A stretch of DNA of 64,000 bases from Sporisorium sorghi (lineage: Eukaryota > Basidiomycota > Ustilaginomycetes > Ustilaginales > Ustilaginaceae), in contig JALCCG010000034.1 in assembly GCA_023212695.1 (NCBI GenBank), positions 1-64,000 of the forward strand, given 5' to 3'. Below, in pieces: positions 8,881 through 17,738 of this stretch; the first letter of the stretch is position 1, and every line of letters begins with the position of its first letter. The notes under the pieces are model-generated. The model ran no database searches. It was not told the DNA's origin and saw nothing but the letters and a program-made list of their open reading frames with translations. A program made the translations under genes and the position numbers.

Positions 8881-9267
8881 TTACAGTCCGCCCGCATTTT
8901 TCTCATGGCTGTCATCCCTTTGCCGGTTTACACGGCCGATATAATCCAAATGCTGAAATCCCCAGGTGCACATGTCTGCCAGAACGCTGTCCAAGGTTTT
9001 CCCATGGTCGGAGATGGAGTACTCCACCTTGGGCGGAATCTCCTGATATACCTTGCGTACAATGAGCCCATCCTGTTCCAGTTCACGAAGCTGATTCGTA
9101 AGCATGCCTTGGGTAACGCCTGGAAGCATACGCCTGAGCTCTCCGAACCGCTTGGTTCCGTCCTGCAGCAGTATAAACAGAATCAGCGGCTTCCACTTGC
9201 CGCCTATTAATTGCAGCGTGGTCAGTATGCCTTTGGTTTTAAACTCCTCATGACTCGTTGTTCTCAT
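8881..9267 (-). CDS. HxlR family transcriptional regulator
   Basis: 128 aa from the ATG at 9267, chosen for its GGGAGATGA site. An in-frame ATG at 9303 has no site. The winged helix is clear: [18 protein letters not shown], then [20 protein letters not shown] and the wing around [17 protein letters not shown]. The family regulates redox or electrophile-responsive reductases, usually divergent neighbours. Here the divergent neighbour is a quinone-reductase-type flavoprotein. Confidence 0.9.
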   Translation of the reverse strand: MRTTSHEEFKTKGILTTLQLIGGKWKPLILFILLQDGTKRFGELRRMLPGVTQGMLTNQLRELEQDGLIVRKVYQEIPPKVEYSISDHGKTLDSVLADMCTWGFQHLDYIGRVNRQRDDSHEKNAGGL

Positions 9268-9373
9268 ATTCTCATCTCCCAGCGGAAGTCCGTATTTGAT
9301 CATTGGATAGGCTTGATGGTTGATACTTTAGCATAGTATCCGGTTTAAACCCAGTACTATTCTTTATCATACT

Positions 9374-9393
9374 TAGTACGTTTTTTCGTACTA
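9374..9393. promoter_or_regulatory. inverted repeat between HxlR and oxidoreductase genes
   Basis: TAGTACG (9374-9380), six T, CGTACTA (9387-9393). AGTAC/GTACT half-sites also occur nearby (for example 9352-9357). Likely HxlR operator controlling both directions. Confidence 0.6.
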
Positions 9394-9516
9394 TGCATGG
9401 CATGAATATGTACGATGAACCGGACTAAGTACATAAAAAGAGCGTACTTTTCAAAGCTGCCAATCCGAAACATAATGGGGGTGTCAAACAAACCAAACCG
9501 GACAGGAGAACTGATT

Positions 9517-10065
9517 ATGAAAATTATGGTGATTGTGGCTCATCCGAATCTAGAGAACTCGCGTGCCAATCGCGCCTTGATGCAGCAAGCCAAGCAGAAT
9601 ACAAATGGAAATGTAGATATTCGGGATCTTTATAAGGAGTATCCGGACTGGAATATTGATATCGAGCGGGAGCAGCAGCTTATTCTCCAGTATGATCGGG
9701 TGGTGTTCCAATTTCCGTTTTACTGGTACAGCTGCCCGCCCCTGCTGAAGAAATGGTTCGATGACGTGCTCACCTTCGGGTGGGCGTTCGGACCGGAAGG
9801 CAACAGTCTGAGGGGGAAGGAATTTATGCTGGCGACCACGGCGGCAGGCTTGGAACAAGGGTATCGTGCAGGTGGCGACAATTGGTATACCGCCAGTGAA
9901 CTGCTGCGTCCGATTCAAGCCACGTTGAACCGGTGCAAAGTGAATTATCTGCCTGCATTCGTGGCGTATAACGTCGATCGGATAAGTGACGAAGTACTTC
10001 AGGCAGAGGCTCACAGGTATGCGGACCAGTTACTTGCACCGGCCATTGTGGAGAGTCGATATTAA
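9517..10065 (+). CDS. NAD(P)H-dependent flavodoxin-like oxidoreductase
   Basis: 182 aa, cytosolic flavoprotein of the NQO1/KefF/YwrO type. The start MKIMVIVAHP carries the phosphate-binding beginning of the flavodoxin-like fold, and FQFPFYWYSCPPLLKKWFDDVLTFGWAFG is the typical family core. The ATG at 9517 has a gacaggagaa site. Upstream in-frame codons to 9415 lie in the operator region and are rejected. Reduces quinones or electrophiles, probably induced through the divergent HxlR regulator. Confidence 0.9.
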   Translation: MKIMVIVAHPNLENSRANRALMQQAKQNTNGNVDIRDLYKEYPDWNIDIEREQQLILQYDRVVFQFPFYWYSCPPLLKKWFDDVLTFGWAFGPEGNSLRGKEFMLATTAAGLEQGYRAGGDNWYTASELLRPIQATLNRCKVNYLPAFVAYNVDRISDEVLQAEAHRYADQLLAPAIVESRY

Positions 10066-10241
10066 GACACGCGTGAACAATAACGGATAGAACATGGGCT
10101 CTTGCCAACTCAAACGATGAAGGGCATGATAGAGTCACAGGATATGATCTGAAGCAATGCCTATGCGTTTTTGGAGCAGTCCATACGGTTTGGGATCGAA
10201 ATTCCTGGCACACACTTACAGCGCTTTCAGGAGGGTCCATC

Positions 10242-10454
10242 ATGACGATTGATGAGGCCATTCATTTGGAGTCCTATGATGAGCAGTGGGCGGAATGGTT
10301 TATCGATGAACAGCAGGCGTTAGTCAGCGAGATCAAACGAAGGATCGTTTCACAAGGGGCCCGGAGCCTGCTCCAATATTCCGACGAGAAGAATGCGTTT
10401 GTTGAGCAGCTTCTTGTCAGGGCTGAAAGATGGATGAACGGGAGAACAAGCTGA
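10242..10454 (+). pseudogene. GrpB-family (UPF0157) remnant with internal deletion
   Basis: A 70-aa frame with an excellent aggaggg site. Residues 1-30 (IHLESYDEQWAEWFIDEQQ) look like the N-terminus of GrpB-family nucleotidyltransferase-like proteins. The last 30 residues (YSDEKNAFVEQLLVRAERW) look like their C-terminus. The middle of about 100 residues, including the usual IGSTSVPGLAAKP core, is missing, so the family's active core is gone. The upstream 176 bases hold no recognisable gene. Confidence 0.55.
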
Positions 10455-10470
10455 AGAAGCACCCGCCGTC

Positions 10471-11535
10471 TCATTTTCCTCCATTCATGGCCTTACATTG
10501 TTTTCGGTATTCGGATGGTGTAAGGCCATGATATTTTTTAAATGTTTTGCTGAAATGGACATAGTCCGAGAAACCGACACGATAGGCCGTTTCCTGAGCG
10601 GATAGCTCAGGCTCCGCAAGCAGTTCCCTCGCTTTTTCCATACGGATCTGGACCAGGTATTTCACAAAGTTCATATTTGTTTCATTCTTGAAGGTACGGC
10701 TTAAATACGTCACCGACATCCCCAGTGAGTCTGCCACCTCCTGCAAGGACAAATCCTCCATCGCGTAGTTCTCCTCAATGTACCGCTTGGCTTTCACAAT
10801 ATTGTGGTGAGCGCCAAGATTTCTGGAGCCCTTAATTAACTCAAGCATCTCCTGAATCTTCTCTGTCATTTGACGGCGGCAGGCAGCACGGTCATCCTGC
10901 GACCACGGGTGCTCGCCGATTGTCATACCCAGCACCAGGCCGCGTTCTTCAAGCGCAGACAGCAACTCCTGCATCAGCATAGGGGCATACTGTGATAAGC
11001 TGACTCCAACAGGTCCCATCGTTTCAAAATGGGTGACCATTTCATCAGTTAGTTCCAAGGCATCCTGTTCCTCAACAGACCACAGCAGCTCAGCAAGCCT
11101 GGTTTTGTATCGCTGCTGTGCAAGCGTCCATTCCGTTTGCCGGGAGAAACTCGCCTTTCGGTTATCGAGTTCCTTGCAGGCACGTTTAAGTGTCGTATGG
11201 AACTGTTCCGGATCGATGGGCTTCAGCAGGAAATCCGACACGCCGTAGCGCATGGCCTGACGTGCAAATTCGAAATTATCGTGACCGGACAAAATAATGA
11301 ATTGCATGTGTGCATGAGTTTCTCTGACCCGGCGGATAAATTCCAGTCCGTCCATTTCAGGCATGCAAATGTCGGTTACAATCAGATCCGGCCGGCTGTC
11401 CTCCAGCATCTGAAGCGCCTCAACCCCGTCTTCCGCCTCTCCCGTGATCTCAACCTGGAGACCGGACCTTTCGACAAGCTTTCGCATACTCAAATGAATG
11501 GCATATTCGTCGTCAATCATCATTAACCGGTACAT
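10471..11535 (-). CDS. AraC-type response regulator (YesN-like)
   Basis: 354 aa. The receiver domain (1-120) has the acidic pair in MIDDE and the phospho-acceptor Asp55 in VTDICMPEMDG. The C-terminal AraC double helix-turn-helix (about 250-345) reads HNIVKAKRYIEENY, SLQEVADSLGMSVTYLSRTF, then VGFSDYVHFSKTFKK and GLTPSEYRK. It overlaps the sensor kinase gene by 23 bases. With that kinase it should activate the divergent sugar-uptake operon from 13576. Start preceded by gaggagg. Confidence 0.94.
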   Translation of the reverse strand: MYRLMMIDDEYAIHLSMRKLVERSGLQVEITGEAEDGVEALQMLEDSRPDLIVTDICMPEMDGLEFIRRVRETHAHMQFIILSGHDNFEFARQAMRYGVSDFLLKPIDPEQFHTTLKRACKELDNRKASFSRQTEWTLAQQRYKTRLAELLWSVEEQDALELTDEMVTHFETMGPVGVSLSQYAPMLMQELLSALEERGLVLGMTIGEHPWSQDDRAACRRQMTEKIQEMLELIKGSRNLGAHHNIVKAKRYIEENYAMEDLSLQEVADSLGMSVTYLSRTFKNETNMNFVKYLVQIRMEKARELLAEPELSAQETAYRVGFSDYVHFSKTFKKYHGLTPSEYRKQCKAMNGGK

Positions 11536-13381
11536 GATGTGCCTCCTCGCTAGTCATATATGGCAGCCTGACTTCAAACTGGGTGCCTTCATCAGGCACG
11601 GACTGCACAAGGTGCAAGCCATATTCCGCACCGAAGGTAAGCTGCAGTCGTTGATGGACGTTCAGGAGACCGATTCCGCTGGTGGGTTCCTCCCCCTCGT
11701 TGCTCCGTAATTCGTCTTCCGGATTCTCGGGAGTTTGCAGGATGCCTCTTATATGCCGTCTCTTCTCCGAATTCATCCCAATCCCCTTATCTTGAATCAC
11801 GACGGCAAAATAGTGACCCTCCGCACGGGTGCTAATCCCGAGGTAGCGGGGTTTCTTACCGCGGTATCCATGGATGAACACATTCTCTATGATCGGCTGC
11901 AGCGTGAGCCTGACGGCCTTCACGCGATCCAAGTCTTGTTCATCCACATCTATATCGATCTGCAGTTTGCGGAACCGAGCACTTTGAAGATCCAGATAAA
12001 ACTGGACATGCCTCATCTCCTCCCGGAGCGGTACAACTGATCCGGCGTGGCCGATATTGTAACGGAACATGTGGGCAAGCGCCCGCGTCATGCGGCTGAT
12101 ATCCATATGATCATCCGCGATGGCATATGAATTAATAATCTCCAGTGAATTGTACAAGAAATGCGGATTGATGTGGGATTGCATGGAGCGGAGCTCGGAT
12201 TCCTTCTGCCTGATCATAAGCTCCCGTTCCTTCAGCCGGGAATCATGAACCTCCCGGATGAGCCGCTTCAATTCTCCCGTCATGCTGTAGAAACTCTGGA
12301 ATACGGCTGTCATTTCATGGTTGCGGAACCGGTTCATTTTGGTAGGAAGAACAAAATCGCCTCGCTCAACACGCGCCATTAATTTTTGCAGCATGGAGAG
12401 CGGCCTTGTCAAGGATAAGGAGAAACCGCCCACAAGCGCCAATGCAATAATCATAAGGATAGCTGCGGCGGCAAGCGAGTAATTGCGCTGGGTGATCAAG
12501 CCGCCGATAAGGTTGTTCAGCGGCAGATCGGCGACGACCGTCCAGCCGGTGATCTGAGAGCGTTCATGCAGAACCATTTTTTCAGTGCTGGAGGCTGCGT
12601 CTTGATGACGGAAGAAGGAAGAGTTCTGGTTCTGAATACGTGCAAACAGCCCCTGTTCGACGATGGACCCAACCAGATTCGAGTCTGGATGGTAGATGAC
12701 CTGTCCGCCTCTGCCCATAATCCAGACGTCAAAGCCGCCCAGTGAATCGTTGGAGCAGATTGCCCCGATTTGCTTCAGGTTAAGATCAACAATCAACAGG
12801 CCTTTATAGAGAAATGAGGAGTTGTCGTACAGCTTTCGTGCTACGGTAAGGGCAGGGGTTTTTCCTACCCGGCTGAGGCCGATGATCTGGAAATCGCTGA
12901 ATTGGTCCAGTTGTGCCTGAAAGGATAGATTGCGTTTGCGGATTTCACTCATATCAAGCAGTCCGGGCGCACTTTCGTAATCGGTGATTTGCCGCTTGTT
13001 ATCGGCGACAAGCGAGATGCCAATGATGTCGGACCGGCCGTAAATCATCTGGGCGAACAAGTCGTTCTCCACTTTAGTGGCAAGCTGAAAGTAGGCATAC
13101 GGTGTGAGCTGGCTGGTCGAGAGAAATTGCTGGATCTGCGGGTTATGGATAAAGGGATAGGTGGAATTCTCCAGATTGGATATGTAGGAATCCAGAGACA
13201 CATTCGTTTGCTCGATAATGCGTTTGTTCGCGCCAGCGGCAAACTGTTCAATCGCCTCAGTAGAAGACTGGTACCAGAAGCTGCCCAGCAGAAAGAAAGG
13301 AAGGCCGATGAAGAGGATGATCAGAACGAACAAGCGTTGATTAATGGTCAGATTACCGATGGATATTCCTTGGATGTTCAT
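11513..13381 (-). CDS. sensor histidine kinase (YesM-like)
   Basis: 622 aa. The start at 13381 is chosen for its aggaaggcgg site and because the first membrane helix (LFVLIILFIGLPFFLLGSF) then sits near the N-terminus. Order: helix, extracellular sensing domain of about 250 residues, second helix (AAAAILMIIALALVGGF), HAMP, His_kinase domain with QSHINPHFLYNSLEIINSYA, and an ATPase domain ending in GIGLLNVHQRLQLTFG. It senses an extracellular cue, probably the ligand-loaded binding protein or sugar, and phosphorylates the overlapping AraC-type regulator. Confidence 0.94.
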   Translation of the reverse strand: MNIQGISIGNLTINQRLFVLIILFIGLPFFLLGSFWYQSSTEAIEQFAAGANKRIIEQTNVSLDSYISNLENSTYPFIHNPQIQQFLSTSQLTPYAYFQLATKVENDLFAQMIYGRSDIIGISLVADNKRQITDYESAPGLLDMSEIRKRNLSFQAQLDQFSDFQIIGLSRVGKTPALTVARKLYDNSSFLYKGLLIVDLNLKQIGAICSNDSLGGFDVWIMGRGGQVIYHPDSNLVGSIVEQGLFARIQNQNSSFFRHQDAASSTEKMVLHERSQITGWTVVADLPLNNLIGGLITQRNYSLAAAAILMIIALALVGGFSLSLTRPLSMLQKLMARVERGDFVLPTKMNRFRNHEMTAVFQSFYSMTGELKRLIREVHDSRLKERELMIRQKESELRSMQSHINPHFLYNSLEIINSYAIADDHMDISRMTRALAHMFRYNIGHAGSVVPLREEMRHVQFYLDLQSARFRKLQIDIDVDEQDLDRVKAVRLTLQPIIENVFIHGYRGKKPRYLGISTRAEGHYFAVVIQDKGIGMNSEKRRHIRGILQTPENPEDELRSNEGEEPTSGIGLLNVHQRLQLTFGAEYGLHLVQSVPDEGTQFEVRLPYMTSEEAHHVPVNDD

Positions 13382-13482
13382 CGTTCTTCCGCCTTCCTGG
13401 CATTGAAGTAGGGAATGTAAGGAACATTGTAGCAAAAAAACACAAGTTGTAAATAAAAATACATGATGCCGCAGCAAGAAAT

Positions 13483-13535
13483 CACAAGTGGGCTAAGAAA
13501 GCACATGGGCGCTGCCGATACTTATCAACTACAAT
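13483..13535 (+). promoter_or_regulatory. possible activator site and -10 of the sugar operon
   Basis: Direct repeats CACAAGTGGGC (13483-13493) and CACATGGGC (13502-13510) lie upstream of TACAAT (13530-13535). No -35 is recognisable, as expected for an AraC-activated promoter. Confidence 0.35.
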
Positions 13536-13575
13536 CTCATTAATCCATTTCAATTGAATCAGGGGGCGAGGATTT

Positions 13576-14937
13576 GTGAAAAAGAGAAAAGGGTTCTACA
13601 GCTGGTTAACGGCCTTATTGCTGATATCCATGATTGCTAGCGGTTGCAGCAGTGGCAGTGAAGGAAAAGGCGGGACATCGGCTCCCGGTACCGGAGGCGA
13701 CGATGGGAAGAAAGTCGAAATCCTGCTCGGATATTATTCCAGCGACAGCTCCGATGCCAAGATGAAGGAGCTGATCGAACAGTTCGAGAAGCAGCATCCG
13801 AACATTAAGGTGAAAACGCAAAGCGCGCCTTACGGCCAGTTCTATCAGAAGCTGGATACGCAGATTGCCGCCGGTCAAGCACCGGATGTGTGGCTCTCCG
13901 ACGGCGTATACGTGATGAAATATGCCCAACGCGGCGCGGCCAAGGATCTGACCGATTGGATAGCCAAGGATCTGAAGGCGGATGAATATTACGGTCTCGA
14001 TTTCAACAAGGACGCAGACGGGCGCTATTGGGGCGTACCGCAGGGCATTCAGGTTGGCGTTCTGTTCTACAACAAGGATCTGTTTGATAAAGCAGGGGTC
14101 GCGTATCCTTCGGATGAGTGGACCTGGGAGGACCTGAAATCATCGGCTGCCAAGCTGACGGTGGATGCGGGCGGAAAAACGGCCGAGGACAGCGGTTTTG
14201 ACGCCGCAAGTGTCAACCAGTTCGGACTTACCTTCTTCAGCATTACCGAAGGCTGGTTCTCCGTGATGAAATCCTACGGCGGCGGTGCCCTTGATGAGAA
14301 GGCGGAGAACTCCATCATCCATTCACCCGAGAACAAGCAGGCGTTTGAATGGATGGTTGACGGCATGCAGCGCGGAATCATTACGGATCCGGTAGATCTG
14401 AAGAGCTTCCAGAGCAATACCGCCGTATTTCCAAGTGGATCGGCTGCCATGCGGATCGGCATTTACGCCCGGGTGCAGGCAGCGAATGAAGCGGGCCTGA
14501 ATTATGATGTAGCGCTCCTGCCTAAGGGTCCGGACGGGAAGCGGGTATCTCCGGTGATTGCGAACTCGTGGGTCATTAATCAGAAGTCCGGTGAGGAAAA
14601 AGCGGCGGCTGCCTGGGAATGGATTAAATACTGGGCTACGGAGGACGAGGTGCAGAAGCAATGGACCGAGCTTGGCGAAGCCGTGCCGGTGAAGAAATCC
14701 GTAGCGGAATCCGAAGTGTTCCTGAAGGCCGGAGAACAGCCGGCTAACCGCCAGGCATTCCTGGATAGTCTGGAGTTCGCGCAGACGCTCGACAACAATG
14801 CGGTGTGGGAAGAATGGGTCGGCAAATTCAATGAGAATGCGGAGCGTGCTTTCCTGGGCGATACTGGAATCGATCAAGCTTTAAGTGATGCGGACGCAGC
14901 TGTTCAAGCGGTCCTCGATGATTTCTATAAAAAATAG
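13576..14937 (+). CDS. sugar ABC transporter substrate-binding lipoprotein
   Basis: 453 aa, family 1 extracellular solute-binding protein. The lipoprotein signal ends in MIASGC with the lipidated Cys24. The mature protein has the usual MKELIEQFEKQHPNIKVK start, an APDVW hinge segment and a WEWIKYWATEDEVQKQW C-terminal part. GTG start with agggggcgagg upstream. First gene of an eight-gene operon with two MalFG-type permeases. As usual for the CUT1 group no ATPase is encoded here, so a shared MsmX-like ATPase is inferred. Confidence 0.95.
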   Translation: MKKRKGFYSWLTALLLISMIASGCSSGSEGKGGTSAPGTGGDDGKKVEILLGYYSSDSSDAKMKELIEQFEKQHPNIKVKTQSAPYGQFYQKLDTQIAAGQAPDVWLSDGVYVMKYAQRGAAKDLTDWIAKDLKADEYYGLDFNKDADGRYWGVPQGIQVGVLFYNKDLFDKAGVAYPSDEWTWEDLKSSAAKLTVDAGGKTAEDSGFDAASVNQFGLTFFSITEGWFSVMKSYGGGALDEKAENSIIHSPENKQAFEWMVDGMQRGIITDPVDLKSFQSNTAVFPSGSAAMRIGIYARVQAANEAGLNYDVALLPKGPDGKRVSPVIANSWVINQKSGEEKAAAAWEWIKYWATEDEVQKQWTELGEAVPVKKSVAESEVFLKAGEQPANRQAFLDSLEFAQTLDNNAVWEEWVGKFNENAERAFLGDTGIDQALSDADAAVQAVLDDFYKK

Positions 14938-14966
14938 AACAAGGCTGGAAGAAAGGCGGGAGTGAA

Positions 14967-15932
14967 ATGGGCAATATGCTAAACGACAATGCAGCACTCA
15001 AAGCCGATCCGATGCCGAAAGGAAAGCCCGCCCGAAAACGGAAATGGGATCATGAGGGGAGATGGGGGCTGCTTATGGCTTCCCCCTATCTTCTCCACTT
15101 TATTATTTTTGTGGCGGGTCCTCTCGCTGCATCCCTGTACTTCAGCTTTTCCGATTACGATATGCTGAATCCGCCCGAGTGGAGCGGACTGGACAATTTC
15201 CGGCGCATGGCTGGCGACTCGATGTTCTGGCGTTCGTTATGGAACACACTGTATTTTGCGGTCCTGTTCGTGCCGCTTCAGACCTTCCTGGCGCTTGTGC
15301 TGGCCGTAGCGCTGAACCAGCGCTTGAAAGGGCTTAAATGGTTTCGAATGGCCCACTTTATTCCGGTCATATCCTCATGGACCGTCATCCTGTACGTTGC
15401 TGATGCCGTATTTAACCCTCGCTTCGGTCTGGCGAACACACTGCTTGCCAAGCTGGGGCTGGCGGGGCAAGGCTGGCTGCAGGACCCGAAACTCGCCATT
15501 CCGCTGCTCGTTTTCATCGCGGTCTGGAAAGGGATCGGTTATATCATGGTCATTTATCTGGCAGGTCTGCAGAGCGTTCCCGGGGATTTGTACGAAGCCG
15601 CAGAGATAGATGGTGCAGGGGCTTTGCGCAAATTCCGCTATATTACGGTGCCGTTGATCTCGCCAACGACCTTCCTGGTTGTTATCATGAGTACGATCTC
15701 CACGTTCCAAGCGTTTGAGCAGATTTACGTGTTGACTGGCAGAGGGGACATCAGCTCGGCGGGAGGTCCGAACAACTCCAGTCTGGTGATGATGCTGTAT
15801 TTATACCGGGAAGGCTTCACATTTATGCGTATGGGTTATGCTTCCGCCATCGCCTGGGTGCTGTTCATGATTTTGTTCCTGTTGACGCTGGTACAGCTTA
15901 GAGCCCAGAAGAAGTGGGTGCATTATGATTGA
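14967..15932 (+). CDS. sugar ABC transporter permease, MalF-type
   Basis: 321 aa with six main membrane segments. The ATPase-contacting EAA loop is visible as YEAAEIDGAGALRKFRYITVPLISPT. The N-terminal 35 residues are polar and cytoplasmic. It follows the binding protein by 29 bases with an aaaggcgggag site. Partner of the permease at 15990. Confidence 0.94.
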   Translation: MGNMLNDNAALKADPMPKGKPARKRKWDHEGRWGLLMASPYLLHFIIFVAGPLAASLYFSFSDYDMLNPPEWSGLDNFRRMAGDSMFWRSLWNTLYFAVLFVPLQTFLALVLAVALNQRLKGLKWFRMAHFIPVISSWTVILYVADAVFNPRFGLANTLLAKLGLAGQGWLQDPKLAIPLLVFIAVWKGIGYIMVIYLAGLQSVPGDLYEAAEIDGAGALRKFRYITVPLISPTTFLVVIMSTISTFQAFEQIYVLTGRGDISSAGGPNNSSLVMMLYLYREGFTFMRMGYASAIAWVLFMILFLLTLVQLRAQKKWVHYD

Positions 15933-15989
15933 TCGAGTTGACAAGAGAACGCATCAGGGGAACAGCGCCAGAGCGAAGGAGGGACATGA

Positions 15990-16814
15990 ATGAGAAAAAA
16001 GCTGCTGGGAAAGAGTTTCGGATATGTACTGATCGGGATCAGCTCCCTGATCATGATCGTGCCGTTTCTGTCGGCGCTCATGAATTCACTTAAAACCTAT
16101 AAGGAATATACAACGGTTCCGCCTCGCTGGATCCCCGAGGTGTTCCAGTGGTCCAATTACGCGGACGTGTTCAAGCTGGGGAACATTGGCGGATATACGC
16201 TAAACAGCATCTTTGTCGCGTTATTGTCTGTTATCGGCGCCCTGATCTCCTGCTCTATGGTCGGTTTTGCATTTGCGAGACTGCGCTTTCCACTGAAAAG
16301 CGCGCTGTTCGTGCTGGTGCTCGGCACGATGATGATTCCGGCGGTCGTAATCATCATCCCGCACTTTATTATTTTTAATAAGCTGAACATGCTGGATACC
16401 CTCACGCCGCTGTGGATCATCGAATGGCTGGCTCAGCCGTTTGGTATTTTCCTCATGAGGCAGGCTTTCATGAATATACCTAAAGAGTATGAGGAAGCGG
16501 CCAAGATGGAGGGCTGCAATCCGTTCCAGATTTATATGCGGATTTTTATTCCGATGGCCAGGCCCACGCTTGCGACGCTAGCGATCTTTACGTTCATGGG
16601 CAAGTGGAACGAGATTCTGACACCTGTCATTTATTTGACCTCCAATGAGAAGTATACGCTTCCCATCGGAATTCTCTCCTTATCCGGACAGTGGACCGGG
16701 AATGAGCAGCTTATGATTGCGGCAGCACTGGTCAGCCTGGTTCCGATCCTGCTGGTCTTCCTGTTTGCCGAGAAATATTTTGTACAGAACCACAACATGG
16801 CCGGGATTAAATAA
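15990..16814 (+). CDS. sugar ABC transporter permease, MalG-type
   Basis: 274 aa, six membrane segments. The EAA loop is YEEAAKMEGCNPFQIYMRIFIPMARPT and the C-terminus (EKYFVQNHNMAGIK) is typical of CUT1 MalG-type subunits. The start has a gaaggaggg site. Forms the channel with the preceding permease. Confidence 0.94.
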   Translation: MRKKLLGKSFGYVLIGISSLIMIVPFLSALMNSLKTYKEYTTVPPRWIPEVFQWSNYADVFKLGNIGGYTLNSIFVALLSVIGALISCSMVGFAFARLRFPLKSALFVLVLGTMMIPAVVIIIPHFIIFNKLNMLDTLTPLWIIEWLAQPFGIFLMRQAFMNIPKEYEEAAKMEGCNPFQIYMRIFIPMARPTLATLAIFTFMGKWNEILTPVIYLTSNEKYTLPIGILSLSGQWTGNEQLMIAAALVSLVPILLVFLFAEKYFVQNHNMAGIK

Positions 16815-16871
16815 TAGTGTTCGTTCAACGATTCGAGAAGGTCTGGCACAGAGGAAAGGGTGAAAGAGAAG

Positions 16872-17738
16872 ATGAAAATAGCGGCATTCAGCGGATCACT
16901 CATTGATTACAGCATTCATGAAGCGATGAAGGTTGCGGCTGGGCTTGGTTTTGACGGTATCGAAATCGCGAGCCGCGAGCCGCATTTAAGCCCGGAGAGC
17001 TCCCTTCCGCGAGTCCGCGAGATGAGAAGCATTGCCGAGGGACACGGTCTGGAGATTCCGGCATTGGCAGGTTATATGGGGCATTTCTCGACAAGCGGAG
17101 ATGCGGAATGTGCCGTGGCCTATGATCAGTTTCTGGGACTGCTTGAACGCGCGGTGGAACTGGAAGCGGACATGATCCGCATCTTTCAGGGAGGGCCGAA
17201 TGCATTCCTGGCGGAGGACTATCATTATGCCAAGGCTGCTTACTGGATTCGGCGATGTGCAGCGGAAGCCCGTGCGGCAGGAAAGCGCATCGTATTGGAG
17301 ATTCACAATCAGAGCCTGGTGGAAACCGCGGATAGCGGCCTGCGATTGTTGGATATGATCGGCGAGGAGCATGTCGGCCTCATTCATGACGCGGGGAATA
17401 TGTACATCACAGACACGGAATTTGGGGAAGAGTCGATTCGGCAGCTTGGAAGCCGCCTGTTCCATGTGCATATCAAGGATGAGAAGCGGATCGGGCAAGG
17501 AGGGGCCCCGGGGACATTCAAGAATGTAACCCGTCACGGGGAAGAATTCTTCCTGCAGTGCCGGCTGGGTGAAGGAGAAGTGGACCACAGCGGGCTGCTC
17601 CGAGGGCTTCGGGAACAGGGCTACAAGGGCTGGCTGACGCTGGAATGCGCAGCGCCTTATCCGCCGAAGGAACGGCTCGCTTATGATCTGAGGATCATCA
17701 GGGAGTGGCTGCAAGCTGTGGAGGTGTCGGCGGGATGA
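16872..17738 (+). CDS. sugar phosphate isomerase/epimerase, TIM barrel
   Basis: 288 aa of the xylose-isomerase-like family. Four metal-ligand positions are readable: Glu in IVLEIHNQ, Asp in GLIHDAGN, His in HVHIKDEK and Glu in LTLECA. The ATG at 16872 is preferred because aggaaagg (16852-16859) abuts the GTG at 16860. The stop overlaps the next start by four bases. Neighbouring oxidoreductases suggest it handles a keto-sugar intermediate; the exact reaction is unknown. Confidence 0.88.
   Translation: MKIAAFSGSLIDYSIHEAMKVAAGLGFDGIEIASREPHLSPESSLPRVREMRSIAEGHGLEIPALAGYMGHFSTSGDAECAVAYDQFLGLLERAVELEADMIRIFQGGPNAFLAEDYHYAKAAYWIRRCAAEARAAGKRIVLEIHNQSLVETADSGLRLLDMIGEEHVGLIHDAGNMYITDTEFGEESIRQLGSRLFHVHIKDEKRIGQGGAPGTFKNVTRHGEEFFLQCRLGEGEVDHSGLLRGLREQGYKGWLTLECAAPYPPKERLAYDLRIIREWLQAVEVSAG

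Noticed and set aside
10066..10241. Separate small gene before the GrpB remnant
   Set aside because: Short frames only, without a ribosome site or recognisable similarity.
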